Counted from the stretch's first letter, positions 16,534 through 25,740 are shown. The stretch is 64,000 bases of DNA from Brevundimonas sp. (GCF_027484365.1 NZ_JAIXTC010000018.1:16286-80285), one strand, 5' to 3'. A program made the numbers and translations. Notes: generated from the sequence alone by a model not told the origin.

Positions 16534-18228
16534 CTATTTCACCATCCACGACGCCAGCAACAGCACCAGCAACACCGCGCTGACGGCCTGCCAGAAGCGC
16601 ACCGGCTCGCGCTCCATCAGGGAGAGGTCACGGCGCGGCGGGACGGCGGCGGCGCTGCCGCTTTCGAGGACGTGGATCAGTTCCTCGACATCGGCGAACC
16701 GGTCGCCGGGCTCGACCGCAAGGGCCCGCAGGATGGCGGCCTCCAGCCAGGCGGGCATGTCGGGCCGGTGTTTCGAGGGGCGGGTCGGCTTCTCGAACCG
16801 CATGCGGTTGAAGTCCTCTTCCTGGCCGCTCGGATAGTCGCTGGTGAAGATCCGATAGAGGGTCACGCCGAGGGCATACTGGTCGGTCAGGGCGTCGCCC
16901 TTGTTGCCGGCGAACATCTCGGGCGCCTTGTAGCCTGTGGTGCCGGGAGCTTCCGCCTCGGCGAACTCCTCGATCCGGGGCAGGCGCGCGACGCCGAGGT
17001 CAATCAGCTTCAGGCCGCCGTTGCTTTCAAGGATGACATTGTCAGGCTTGATGTCCCGGTGGGTGATCCCCTGGCGATGCAGGGCCGCCACCCCGCGCGC
17101 GAGACGGATGGAGAGGTCGACGCCTTCGGGGATATCAAACGGTTGCTCCGCGATCCTCGCGTGCAGTGTGCGCCCCACATAGAGGGGCTGGGCGATATAG
17201 AGGCGGCTCTGGCGACCGGCGTCCAGCGTCAGGGTCTTGCCGACGTAGGGGCTGTCGATCCGCCGCCCGATGAAGCTCTCCCTCAGGAAGGCGCCGCGCG
17301 CTCCGCTCTCGGACACCAGGGCGGGCTTGGGGAATTTCAGCACCACAAGTCCCCCGCCCTCCTCGTCCCTCGCCACGAACACCCGGGTGTATTTGCCGTC
17401 CGACAGCAGCCGCTCGAGCCGGAAGCGGTCGACATTGTCCCCGACGTTCGGCGGCGGCTCGATCGCCAGACCGGCCGCCTCGGCGCCGATCGCGTCCTGG
17501 TCCACCGCGCCGATGCGGATCACATCGATGACGATGGCGGTGGCGTTGTCGCGCGTTTCCTCCTCGCCGGCCCTGTCGACGATGGCCTGGGCGTCGGCCT
17601 CGGGCGAGGCGCGGCGGGCCAGAAGCAGGGTCAGGTCCTCCTCCGACACCGCCCCGTGCACCCCGTCGGTGGTCAGCAGCAACCGGTCATGCGGCTTGAG
17701 GGTCACCGCCCGCACGTCGAGCCTCAGATCCGGCTCGATGCCGATGGCGCGGTACAGGACGTGGCTCAATCCGGGCTGGGCCAGGACGTGATCCTCGGTC
17801 AGCCGCGCGAGGACGCCGTCGCGGAAATGCCAGGCCCGGCTGTCGCCCACGTGCAGAACCGTCGCCTCGCGCCCGCGCATGACCAGGGCCGTGAAGGTCG
17901 TCGCCGCTCCGGTCATCTCCGGATCCGACCGCCCCTTGGCGTGGAGCCAACGATTGTAGCCGGTCAGGGCCGCGACACCCGCGGCGGCGACGCCCTTGAG
18001 CGGGCTCTGGTCGAGATAGCCGTCGATGAAGGTCCGGCCCGCCAGCTCCGATGCGACGCGCCCGGCCCGGGAGCCGCTGACCCCGTCGGCGACGATCGCC
18101 AGCATGCCGTGCAGGGCCTGTTCCGACGGCGTGCCGAGATGGACGGCGCCGAAATCCTGGTTGTCCTTGCGCGGCCCGAGCGCCGTGGCGAAGCCCGCCG
18201 CGATCTCCAGCCTGCCGTCCGCATCCAT
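16534..18228 (-). CDS. Bifunctional PP2C phosphatase / Ser-Thr protein kinase
   Basis: A 564-residue signalling protein. Residues about 8-238 are a PP2C phosphatase with metal-binding aspartates in ADGVSG (Asp48), GDSRAW (Asp129), TTDG (Asp188) and RDNAT (Asp227). Residues about 265-525 are a Hanks-type kinase with Lys298 (VVLKFPKP), HRDIKPDN (Asp392), DLG in place of DFG (410-412) and APEMF. A single hydrophobic helix at 548-563 anchors the C-terminus. The start at ATG 18228 excludes an upstream frame that merely translates the antisense of tmRNA. Its last 195 bases are duplicated at 14747-14943. Confidence 0.93.
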   Translation of the reverse strand: MDADGRLEIAAGFATALGPRKDNQDFGAVHLGTPSEQALHGMLAIVADGVSGSRAGRVASELAGRTFIDGYLDQSPLKGVAAAGVAALTGYNRWLHAKGRSDPEMTGAATTFTALVMRGREATVLHVGDSRAWHFRDGVLARLTEDHVLAQPGLSHVLYRAIGIEPDLRLDVRAVTLKPHDRLLLTTDGVHGAVSEEDLTLLLARRASPEADAQAIVDRAGEEETRDNATAIVIDVIRIGAVDQDAIGAEAAGLAIEPPPNVGDNVDRFRLERLLSDGKYTRVFVARDEEGGGLVVLKFPKPALVSESGARGAFLRESFIGRRIDSPYVGKTLTLDAGRQSRLYIAQPLYVGRTLHARIAEQPFDIPEGVDLSIRLARGVAALHRQGITHRDIKPDNVILESNGGLKLIDLGVARLPRIEEFAEAEAPGTTGYKAPEMFAGNKGDALTDQYALGVTLYRIFTSDYPSGQEEDFNRMRFEKPTRPSKHRPDMPAWLEAAILRALAVEPGDRFADVEELIHVLESGSAAAVPPRRDLSLMEREPVRFWQAVSAVLLVLLLASWMVK

Positions 18229-18268
18229 GAGCAATCCCCCTGTCCGCAAAGAGACTTCACTTCGTAAC

Positions 18269-18297
18269 TTGGATGCAAGGGCATGAGGCCCTATATT
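18269..18297 (+). promoter_or_regulatory. Promoter of tmRNA gene
   Basis: TTGGAT (18269-18274) and TATATT (18292-18297) are separated by 17 bases and lie in the gap between the divergent kinase start and the tmRNA acceptor piece. Transcription would start near 18304. Confidence 0.6.
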
Positions 18298-18303
18298 GAA
18301 CTT

Positions 18304-18597
18304 GCCGGGGCTTGCTCCGGATATGGCGATAAACGCGCTTGTAATAAGCGGACCGGACCCGGGTGCGATTCCCGGCGGCTCCACCATTTCTCCCCGCGTT
18401 ATCGGCGGAGGCTTATGGGGCCGACTAGCATCGACGGACGTGTAAAGAAGACTGCTTTCGCTCGTCCTGGCCCACCGTATCGGGCCATTTTCTAACTGCG
18501 AACGATAACTTCGCTGGAGAAGTCCGCCTCGCCGCGTAATGCGGTTCGGTTGATTTCGAATCTTAAGTCCTAGGGGTTCAGATCCTTAGGCGGGGCC
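18304..18597 (+). ncRNA. ssrA: tmRNA, circularly permuted two-piece form
   Basis: tmRNA rescues stalled ribosomes and tags the nascent protein. Here the 3' (acceptor) half comes first: T arm CCGGGTGCGATTCCCGG, acceptor strand CGGCTCC (18376-18382), A and CCA (18384-18386). After about 30 intervening bases the 5' half begins with GGGGCCG (18417-18423), which pairs exactly with that strand including a G3-U70 wobble, the alanine identity element, followed by the D-like ACTAGCATCGACGG. The tag frame at 18498-18539 encodes ANDNFAGEVRLAA and TAA; with the charged alanine the tag would be AANDNFAGEVRLAA. This order is typical of alphaproteobacteria. Outer ends are estimated from promoter and terminator. 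Confidence 0.93.
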
Positions 18598-18640
18598 GCC
18601 GGAGGGCCTGCCAACAGAACCTCCGGCACTTTCCTTTGAA
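18598..18640 (+). terminator. Terminator of tmRNA gene
   Basis: GCCGGAGG (18598-18605) and CCTCCGGC (18620-18627) form an 8-bp stem with a 14-base loop, followed by ACTTTCCTTTG. It separates ssrA from sspB. Confidence 0.7.
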
Positions 18641-18699
18641 TTCCTGTCTTCCTCCCGGCGCACGCTCCCGCTATCTGTCGCGCCGCAGTGAGGGTTTCC

Positions 18700-19185
18700 A
18701 TGGCTGAAGAAGCGCCGCCGATCGACGAGATGCAGTACGAGAAGCTCGCGCAGGATGCCCTGCGCGGGGTGATCCGTTCGGCCCTCGAACGCGCGGCCAG
18801 TCCGTCGGGCATTCCCGGAGCGCACCATTTCTACATCACCTTCAAGACGCGCGGCCCCGGTGTGTCCGTGCCGCCGGACGTGATCGCCAAATATCCCGAC
18901 GAGATGACGGTCGTCCTGCAGCACCAGTACTGGGACCTGACCGTCGAGCACGACCTGTTCTCGGTCATGCTGAAGTTCGGCGGCATGCCCAAGGTGCTGA
19001 CCGTGCCCTATACGGCCGTGACCCGCTTCTACGACCCCAGCGTCCAGTTCCTGCTGCAGTTCGAGGCTCCTGAGCCCGTGCCGGAACCCGTCGCGGAACT
19101 GCCTCCCCCGACCCGGACCGAGACGCCGCCGTCGGGCGACGACGGGCCCAAGGTCGTTTCGCTGGACCAGTTCCGGAAGAAGTAG
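18700..19185 (+). CDS. sspB: SspB-type ClpXP adaptor (alphaproteobacterial form)
   Basis: SspB binds the tmRNA tag and hands tagged proteins to the ClpXP protease. The 161-residue protein matches the alphaproteobacterial SspB family: QYEKLAQDALRGVIRSALERAA helix, PGAHHFYITFKTRGPGV, YPDEMTVVLQHQYWDLTV, and LTVPYTAVTRFYDPSVQFLLQF. A flexible Pro/Glu linker leads to a C-terminal KVVSLDQFRKK, which is where ClpX-binding tails are found. The ATG at 18700 follows GAGGG; a GTG at 18688 is in frame. It lies directly downstream of the tmRNA gene, so the tag source and its delivery factor are encoded side by side. Confidence 0.9.
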   Translation: MAEEAPPIDEMQYEKLAQDALRGVIRSALERAASPSGIPGAHHFYITFKTRGPGVSVPPDVIAKYPDEMTVVLQHQYWDLTVEHDLFSVMLKFGGMPKVLTVPYTAVTRFYDPSVQFLLQFEAPEPVPEPVAELPPPTRTETPPSGDDGPKVVSLDQFRKK

Positions 19186-19238
19186 GCTTTTCAGGGCGCT
19201 GCGCCTCGCTAAGCTGCCTCTGCGTATGGAGGGGCCGC

Positions 19239-19994
19239 GTGCTGAGATCCGCCGTCATCGTCATCCTGATATGGCTCGGGGCCGGCGTCGCCTGCGCCCA
19301 GACGCCGCCCGCGAGTCGTTTCGACGGCTGGGCCTCGGCCATCGTCGCGGCCGACTGGCGCACCAGCCGTGGCGATCCGATCCAGGCCTTTGACAACGCC
19401 CGCCGCGACCTGACCTCAGGCTTCCTCGCGGCCGGCTTCTCGCGCTCCGACATGTATGACGCCACCCTGCGGCCCGATGTGACGCCGGTCGTCAGCGCCG
19501 CAGACGCCGTCCAGGGCATGCGTTCGGCGACCTTGCGCGCGACCCGGGGCTGTTTCCTCTATTTCACCTCCCACGGCGGGCCCCAGGGTCTGGTCTTCGG
19601 TCCCGACAGAATCCTGAGTCCGACGAGCGTCGTCACCCTCGTCCGCGACTGGTGCAGTGACCGGCCAACTGTGGTGGTCATCTCGGCCTGCTATTCCGGC
19701 ATCTTCGTCGACTCGCTCGCAGCGCCCAACCGGATGATCATGACCGCTGCCCGGCGCGACCGGTCCTCGTTCGGCTGTTCGGAGGATGCGACCTATCCCT
19801 ATTTCGACGCCTGTGTAATCTCGACCCTGCCGACTGCGAGCGACTTCATCGCCCTCGCCCATGCGACCCGGGCCTGTGTGAAGGCCCGCGAGGAAGCCGA
19901 GGGCCTTTCACCGGCCTCGGAGCCCCAGGTCTCGATCGGGGCCAACATGCAACTGCTGTTGCCCACACTGAGGTTCAACCGCCCGCCGGGTTAG
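19239..19994 (+). CDS. Exported C13 (legumain-like) cysteine protease
   Basis: A 251-residue protein that starts at GTG behind GGAGGGG and has a signal peptide (to about residue 20). It follows the caspase/legumain fold: the His motif YFTSHGG (His112) and the Cys motif VVVISACYSGIFVDSL (Cys151), each at the end of a hydrophobic strand, with ...RMIMTAARRDRSSFGC afterwards. Bacterial C13 proteases cleave after Asn or Asp; the periplasmic target is unknown. It is convergent with the RusA-like gene, the two stop codons overlapping by a few bases. Confidence 0.88.
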   Translation: MLRSAVIVILIWLGAGVACAQTPPASRFDGWASAIVAADWRTSRGDPIQAFDNARRDLTSGFLAAGFSRSDMYDATLRPDVTPVVSAADAVQGMRSATLRATRGCFLYFTSHGGPQGLVFGPDRILSPTSVVTLVRDWCSDRPTVVVISACYSGIFVDSLAAPNRMIMTAARRDRSSFGCSEDATYPYFDACVISTLPTASDFIALAHATRACVKAREEAEGLSPASEPQVSIGANMQLLLPTLRFNRPPG

Positions 19995-20350
19995 GCCTTG
20001 CGGGGAAAGGCCCGGATCGTGATCCGCTCGCGTTCGCCCTCGCGCCGCTCGACCAGGAGTCGGGCCACCTGGGCGTCGTCGTGGAACAGATAGCCCTTGA
20101 TCGCGTCGAGCAGGGCCTTGGCCAGGTTGTCGAGGTCCATCCACGGCGGGTCGCCGACATGTTCCATCGTGATCTCGACGACGAAGTCACCGTAGGCTGG
20201 CCGCGCGCCGCGCCATTCCTTGCGGAAGAACTCGTAGACCAGAGGCTTGTAGTACTTCGCCTGGGTGGTCAGGCCGTCGATCATGACGACCACCGCCTCC
20301 CCTTCCTCGCGCGCCCGGACCTTGCCGGAGACGATCCAGTCGTTGGTCAC
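19991..20350 (-). CDS. RusA-like Holliday junction resolvase family protein
   Basis: A 119-residue protein with the RusA core: MDLDNLAKALLDAIKGYLFHDDAQVARLLVER contains the acidic residues Asp72, Asp74, Asp82 and Asp92 and a basic Lys78 in the order used by RusA endonucleases, which cut Holliday junctions. The N-terminal strand WIVSGKVRAREEG and the strand YGDFVVEITMEHV also fit. RusA genes normally belong to prophages; none is seen here. The GTG start overlaps the stop of the upstream cyclophilin gene (GTGA), implying coupled translation. Confidence 0.8.
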   Translation of the reverse strand: MTNDWIVSGKVRAREEGEAVVVMIDGLTTQAKYYKPLVYEFFRKEWRGARPAYGDFVVEITMEHVGDPPWMDLDNLAKALLDAIKGYLFHDDAQVARLLVERREGERERITIRAFPRKA

Positions 20351-20964
20351 GAGCGGCAGACCGTCGGCAGTTCGCTCGCGAGGGTCGCCGCACCGATGAG
20401 CACCGGGCTGGTCAGTTGCTCGTCCTTCGCCGGAGCCGAATGGATCGCCTGAATGATCTCCATGCCGGAGACCACAGACCCGAAGGCCGCGAAGCCCTGA
20501 CCGTCCGGATTGCGCCCGCCGGCGAAGTCGAGCGCCGGCGTGTCCCGGGTCACGATGAAGAAGCTGGAGGTCGCCGTGTCCGGCCCGTCGCGCGCCATCG
20601 AAATCGCCCCCGCCGAATGACGCAGGCCCGTGTCGATCGTCCGCTCAAGCGGGATGGGTCCGAGGCCTGGATCGTCGCTGCCCGCCGTCGTCGCCGCCTG
20701 GATCACGTCGATGGGGTTGGGATTGTCGTTGGTTTCGGACACCACGGTCCGGAAGAAGCTGCCTCCGGCGTAGCGACCCTGCTGCACGTAGCGCAGGAAG
20801 TTGCAGGTCGTGATCGGCGCATGCTCGGCGTCGAGGCGAAGGATCACGTCGCCCTGCGTCGTATGCAGGATGACCAGAGGCTGGTCGGCCTGGGCGGACG
20901 CCGCACCGGCCGTGGCGAGCATCATCGCCGCCAGGGCGGCCGCGGGTTTCCTGATCACGCTCAC
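20347..20964 (-). CDS. Periplasmic cyclophilin-type peptidyl-prolyl isomerase
   Basis: A 205-residue protein with a signal peptide ([19 protein letters not shown]) and a cyclophilin domain: [37 protein letters not shown], then [31 protein letters not shown], then [18 protein letters not shown]. The canonical catalytic Arg of the FHR segment is Arg in FFRTV. It should speed proline isomerisation of exported proteins. The start is GTG, with a second GTG three codons on. It is divergent from fumC and coupled to a RusA-like gene. Confidence 0.9.
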   Translation of the reverse strand: MSVIRKPAAALAAMMLATAGAASAQADQPLVILHTTQGDVILRLDAEHAPITTCNFLRYVQQGRYAGGSFFRTVVSETNDNPNPIDVIQAATTAGSDDPGLGPIPLERTIDTGLRHSAGAISMARDGPDTATSSFFIVTRDTPALDFAGGRNPDGQGFAAFGSVVSGMEIIQAIHSAPAKDEQLTSPVLIGAATLASELPTVCRS

Positions 20965-21053
20965 AGTCTCCGTCGTCCCGGCCGCTTGCCCGGTCGTTCC
21001 TCCGTGCTACACCGCCGCGCATTCTCCCGCCACGCCCTGAAGAGCCGCAGCCG

Positions 21054-22445
<1,392 letters not shown>

Positions 22446-22482
22446 GTTTGGCTGCCCGCGAGTTCGGGGTGACCTTCGCCCC

Positions 22483-22731
22483 ATGGGCAAGGCCGAACTG
22501 AACATCGGCATCGATCCAGAGCTGATCGAACAGGCGCAGAGGCTGGGCATCTCGATCGCCGGCATGGACGAACGCGCCCTGCGCCTTCACCTGCAGAAGG
22601 TCGATTCCGCCGGCGCCCAGGCCCGTGCGAAACGCTGGGCGGAGGAGAACGCCGAGGCGATCAACGAGCATAACGCGTTCGTGGCGAAGCACGGACTGCT
22701 GTCCGATGACCTCCGCCACTGGTGGCTGTGA
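22483..22731 (+). CDS. ccdA: CcdA-type antitoxin, now orphaned
   Basis: An 82-residue antitoxin of the CcdA family, recognised from the N-terminal DNA-binding LNIGIDPELIEQAQRLGI and the C-terminal toxin-binding RAKRWAEENAEAINEHNAFVAKHGLLSDDLRHW. It starts at ATG 22483, 37 bases after fumC. The stop overlaps the GTG of a CcdB toxin frame that is broken, so the antitoxin has no local toxin to neutralise. It might still regulate its own promoter or counter a CcdB elsewhere. Confidence 0.85.
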   Translation: MGKAELNIGIDPELIEQAQRLGISIAGMDERALRLHLQKVDSAGAQARAKRWAEENAEAINEHNAFVAKHGLLSDDLRHWWL

Positions 22732-22904
22732 AGCAGTTTGATTTCTTCGAGAACCCGTCCTCGCAGATGCGCCATGCGGTGCCCTAACTGGTCATTCTGT
22801 CTGCGCATCTCTTCGAGGAGCTGACCGAGGTCGTCGTCGCGCCTGTCGTCAGGCCCGGCCTTCTGACAGGCAGTGACTTCGATCGGCTGTTCACCGGGTT
22901 CTGA
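22728..22904 (+). pseudogene. ccdB: Inactivated ccdB toxin gene
   Basis: The frame beginning at GTG 22728 reads MKQFDFFENPSSQMRHAVP, then TAA at 22785-22787 where family members have Tyr (VPYLV), then LVILSAHLFEELTEVVVAPV and, after only a short stretch, the family's C-terminus DRLFTGF and TGA. It therefore carries a premature stop plus an internal deletion of about 40-45 residues compared with the usual 100. It cannot make a working gyrase poison. The GTGA overlap with ccdA is preserved. Confidence 0.85.
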
Positions 22905-23297
22905 TCAGGGCTTGTCGCGGATCGTCGCACCGACAGGAGCGAGCGCCAGCTTGGCCAGTTCGAGATCCTTCAGGGCGAACGGTATGCCGATGATGGTGAT
23001 GGCCTCGGCAAAGGCGATCAGCACGTGCGACAGGGCGATATACCAGCCCGCGAACACGAACCAGATGATGTTCAGGCCGACGCCGAAACAGCCGATGCCC
23101 TTGCCGTCGGCCTCTCCGCCCCAGACGACCTCGCGACCGAACGGCCAGAAGGAATAGCTGGCGATCCGCCAGGCCGCGAAACTCCACGGCAGACCCACGA
23201 CGGTCAGGGCCAGGACCGCGCCGCCGAACAGCCACAACAGGCCTGAAATCCAGCCGCCGAGGATGAACCACAGGATGTTCAGGATCAGTCGAATCAC
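22905..23297 (-). CDS. YccF domain inner-membrane protein
   Basis: A 130-residue protein with two YccF repeats, NILWFILGGWISGLLWLFGGAVLALTVVGLPWSFAAWRIASYSFWPFG and NIIWFVFAGWYIALSHVLIAFAEAITIIGIPFALKDLELAKLAL, each giving two membrane helices and the conserved GLPW or GIPF turn. Function is unknown; the family occurs widely. The GTG start is at 23297. The stop abuts the ccdB remnant, with which it is convergent. Confidence 0.88.
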   Translation of the reverse strand: MIRLILNILWFILGGWISGLLWLFGGAVLALTVVGLPWSFAAWRIASYSFWPFGREVVWGGEADGKGIGCFGVGLNIIWFVFAGWYIALSHVLIAFAEAITIIGIPFALKDLELAKLALAPVGATIRDKP

Positions 23298-23423
23298 GGC
23301 GTTTCTCCCCGACGGCGGTCCGCCGACCGGACATAGATAGTCGAAAGGCCCTGCGATATCAGCGGCACCCTCGTGAATTCGTCGTAAGCCGTGTGGCGAA
23401 GCCTGGTGGGCCTTCTTCTCGGT

Positions 23424-23540
23424 CTACTGGGCCTTGGCCTGATCCTGGGTCAGGGTCAGGCGGACCTTGTCGTCATCGATATGGCCGCCGTCCGAGCCGA
23501 CGACTTCGAGGTGTTCCTTGATGAGGGCGAGGTCTACCAT
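23424..23540 (-). CDS. Shortened DUF2171-like protein (38 aa)
   Basis: The frame starts at ATG 23540 behind a strong AGGAG site and begins with the DUF2171 signature (VDLALIKEHLEVVGSDGGHI), but then jumps to DDDKVRLTLTQDQ and stops after 38 residues, about half the family length. The middle (the GTVDxVEGDRIKL part) is missing and the end is not conserved. It is either a decayed copy produced by deletion or a very short derivative. Confidence 0.6.
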   Translation of the reverse strand: MVDLALIKEHLEVVGSDGGHIDDDKVRLTLTQDQAKAQ

Positions 23541-23606
23541 GGGCGGTCTCCTGTCGATTGGTGAGACCCTGAAACCCTGCCTGCTTCTGACGGTTGCGAG
23601 GAATCG

Positions 23607-23783
23607 ATGGCCGAGATCGTCAATCTGAACCGCATCCGCAAAGCGCGCGACAAGGCGGCCGCGAAAGCCGAGGCGTCGGCCAATCGCATCACTCACGGCC
23701 TGACCAAGGCCCAGCGCGAAACGGCGAAAGTGGAACGGGAGCGGATCTCCCGGCTTCTGGATCAGACGAAGCGCGAGGACTGA
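23607..23783 (+). CDS. DUF4169 family protein
   Basis: A 58-residue basic, helical protein. The start MAEIVNLNRIRKARDKAAAKAEA and the R(I)SRLLDQTKRED end are typical of DUF4169, a small alphaproteobacterial family of unknown function. Highly charged throughout, probably one long helix. It is followed three bases later by another small gene on the same strand. Confidence 0.8.
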   Translation: MAEIVNLNRIRKARDKAAAKAEASANRITHGLTKAQRETAKVERERISRLLDQTKRED

Positions 23784-23786
23784 ACC

Positions 23787-23966
23787 ATGGGCGCGACCGA
23801 CACCCCGACGCCATCATCCCGGCCCCGCCACAGTCTCATCGCCCTGATCGCAATCCTGCAGGCCCGGGCCATGCGCGAGCGCCGCGAGCGGGACAAGGCG
23901 GAACGCGCAACGAAGAAGATCGCGATGACCGAAGCGAAGCCGAAGACGCGCGGCTGGTTCCGCTAG
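23787..23966 (+). CDS. Small basic protein of unknown function (59 aa)
   Basis: The frame starts at ATG 23787, three bases after the DUF4169 stop. It has a short Thr/Pro N-terminus, a moderately hydrophobic SLIALIAILQARA segment and a strongly basic helix (RERRERDKAERATKK) ending in RGWFR. No family recognised. The tight spacing to DUF4169 supports it being real. Its stop overlaps that of the convergent EamA gene. Confidence 0.55.
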   Translation: MGATDTPTPSSRPRHSLIALIAILQARAMRERRERDKAERATKKIAMTEAKPKTRGWFR

Positions 23967-24877
23967 CTGACCTTCGGCGCCCGGATCAGCAGGGCCTGCC
24001 CGGCCAGCACCAGCAGCAGTCCCGCCAGGGCCGACCAGCCGAAGCGCGCATCCTCGAACACGACCGACACCAGCATCGCGATCGGCGGCGTCAGGGCGGA
24101 GATATAGCTGGCCAGGGCATAGCCCCGCGCCCGCGCCACGGCGAAATAGACGACGAAGGCCACGACCGATCCAAGGACCGCGAGATAGACCAGCGAGATC
24201 AGGTAGCCGGGAGACGGGTCAATGGTGAACTCGGCACGGGTGACCAGGCCGTGCAGGACCAGCATGACCGTCCCGTAGCCCATGGCCCAGGCCGTCTGCG
24301 GCAAGATCGCCGAGCCGAGCTCCTGCCCTTTCCACGAGAAGTAATTGCCGACGGCCGAACTGGTCACGGCCAGAATCGCCAGTCCGATGCCGGTCAGGGC
24401 GCGCGCATCGAACCCGGCCCGCATGGCCTCTCCGCCCGAGAGCACGGCGACTCCGATGATGCCGAGCGTCGCGCCGATCCACGCCTCGCGCGACGCCTTC
24501 TGACCCACCACTAGGCGGAACAGCACAAGGTTGAGGAAGGCCAGACCGGCGAACACCACGGCGACGATGGCCGAGGTCACATGGCCCTCGGCGGCATAGG
24601 TGAAGGTGTAGCTGATCGCGAACACGAAGGCCCCCTGCCCCAGGGCCGCCAGATGCTGGCCGCGATCGAGCCTGAGCGAGCGCCGGGTCGCGGCGCAGCC
24701 CACGAACAGGACCAGGGCCGCCAGTCCGAACCGCCAGGTCAGGGAGGCGACCGGATCGACCGTGCCCAGCTGCCAGGTGATGGCGTACCAGGTCGTGCCC
24801 CAGATGATCGCGCAGAGCGCGACGCCGGCGATGGCCAGAACGCCGGCAGAGGGCCGGCGCAGCGCGGAAAAGGTCAA
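23963..24877 (-). CDS. EamA/DMT-family transporter
   Basis: A 304-residue membrane protein with ten predicted helices in two EamA repeats; WGTTWYAITWQLGTVDPVASLTWRF is the classic start of repeat one and SAVGNYFSWKGQ opens repeat two. DMT transporters export amino acids or other metabolites; the substrate is not evident. The start is TTG at 24877 with no strong ribosome-binding site, so a GTG at about codon 13 is an alternative. Confidence 0.88.
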   Translation of the reverse strand: MTFSALRRPSAGVLAIAGVALCAIIWGTTWYAITWQLGTVDPVASLTWRFGLAALVLFVGCAATRRSLRLDRGQHLAALGQGAFVFAISYTFTYAAEGHVTSAIVAVVFAGLAFLNLVLFRLVVGQKASREAWIGATLGIIGVAVLSGGEAMRAGFDARALTGIGLAILAVTSSAVGNYFSWKGQELGSAILPQTAWAMGYGTVMLVLHGLVTRAEFTIDPSPGYLISLVYLAVLGSVVAFVVYFAVARARGYALASYISALTPPIAMLVSVVFEDARFGWSALAGLLLVLAGQALLIRAPKVS

Positions 24878-24978
24878 GGCAGGCTCACGGAAGGCGGGAG
24901 TCGGGATGCCGCTGGATGCGCCAGCCTAGGGGCCGGCGCAACACCGATCCCGAAGACTGCTGACAAGTGACGCTTATA

Positions 24979-25740
24979 TCAGGCGCGGAGCTTCAGCGCC
25001 GCCCGATCCGCCTCGGGCACGTCGGCGTAGACTGTCGCCGGTCGAATGCCCAGCCGCGCCCGCGCCGTCTCCAGCGGCTCTGCGAACAGGGCCTCATAAT
25101 CCAGCCCCGGCAGCCATTTCGCCCGACGTCCGTTCGCCCAGGCCTGCAGCACAGCCCGTCGTGCGGGCACCGACCGCTTCTCGCGCTGGATCTCGCGCGC
25201 CGCGCCATAGCCGATGAAACCGAAGCCGAGATTATGGGTCTGGGCATAGGAGAAACTGACCACGCAGGCTTCGCCCAGGGCGTCGGTGCCGTAGCCCGTC
25301 AGCACATGCCAGATGTCGTGCACGTCGCGCAGACGGCGCGAGTACCAGACGACCGGATGCGGGGCGTCGATCTCGGGCGCCACTTCGCGCGCAGTCTCAG
25401 CGAGGCCGTCGGCGGTGAAGCCTCGCGCTTCGCGGAACGCCCTGTACTCCGCACCGACCGTGCCCGGCCCGAACTGCGCCAGCCAGACCGGATCATCCAG
25501 TTTCAGCGCCAGTTCGTCGCGCAGGAAGGCCTGACGCCCGCCCTCGACCGTCTTCAGCAGCCGGCTGTAGCCCCGGGCGCCCGACCGGCCGGCCAGGGCC
25601 CGCATGATCTCGAACACCTGGGCGGTGTCCTCCTTGTTCCGGATCAGCTTGCGGAAGGCGCGAAACGCTGTGAGCGGCCGAATCCGTTGCGGCTTCAGAA
25701 TCTGGAAATCGTCGGGGTAGACGGCGGCGTCCATCGTCAT
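24979..25740 (-). CDS. coq4: Coq4 family ubiquinone-biosynthesis protein
   Basis: Coq4 acts in ubiquinone synthesis, organising the complex and removing the C1 carboxyl in recent work. The 253-residue protein holds the metal motif HDxxHx11E as His141-Asp142, His145 and Glu157 (RDVHDIWHVLTGYGTDALGE), plus the GYG and SFSYAQTHNLGFGFIGYGA lipid-pocket region. ATG 25740 follows GAAGGA at good spacing; a second ATG is two codons in. It is divergent from the small ribbon-helix-helix gene. Confidence 0.88.
   Translation of the reverse strand: MTMDAAVYPDDFQILKPQRIRPLTAFRAFRKLIRNKEDTAQVFEIMRALAGRSGARGYSRLLKTVEGGRQAFLRDELALKLDDPVWLAQFGPGTVGAEYRAFREARGFTADGLAETAREVAPEIDAPHPVVWYSRRLRDVHDIWHVLTGYGTDALGEACVVSFSYAQTHNLGFGFIGYGAAREIQREKRSVPARRAVLQAWANGRRAKWLPGLDYEALFAEPLETARARLGIRPATVYADVPEADRAALKLRA

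Noticed and set aside
18304..18386. A separate tRNA gene ending in CCA
   Set aside because: No normal anticodon arm can be formed; the acceptor strand pairs instead with GGGGCCG at 18417, so it is the acceptor half of tmRNA.
18229..18387. N-terminal extension of the PP2C/kinase frame
   Set aside because: It translates the antisense of the tmRNA acceptor piece; the phosphatase domain and a fitting start lie at 18228.
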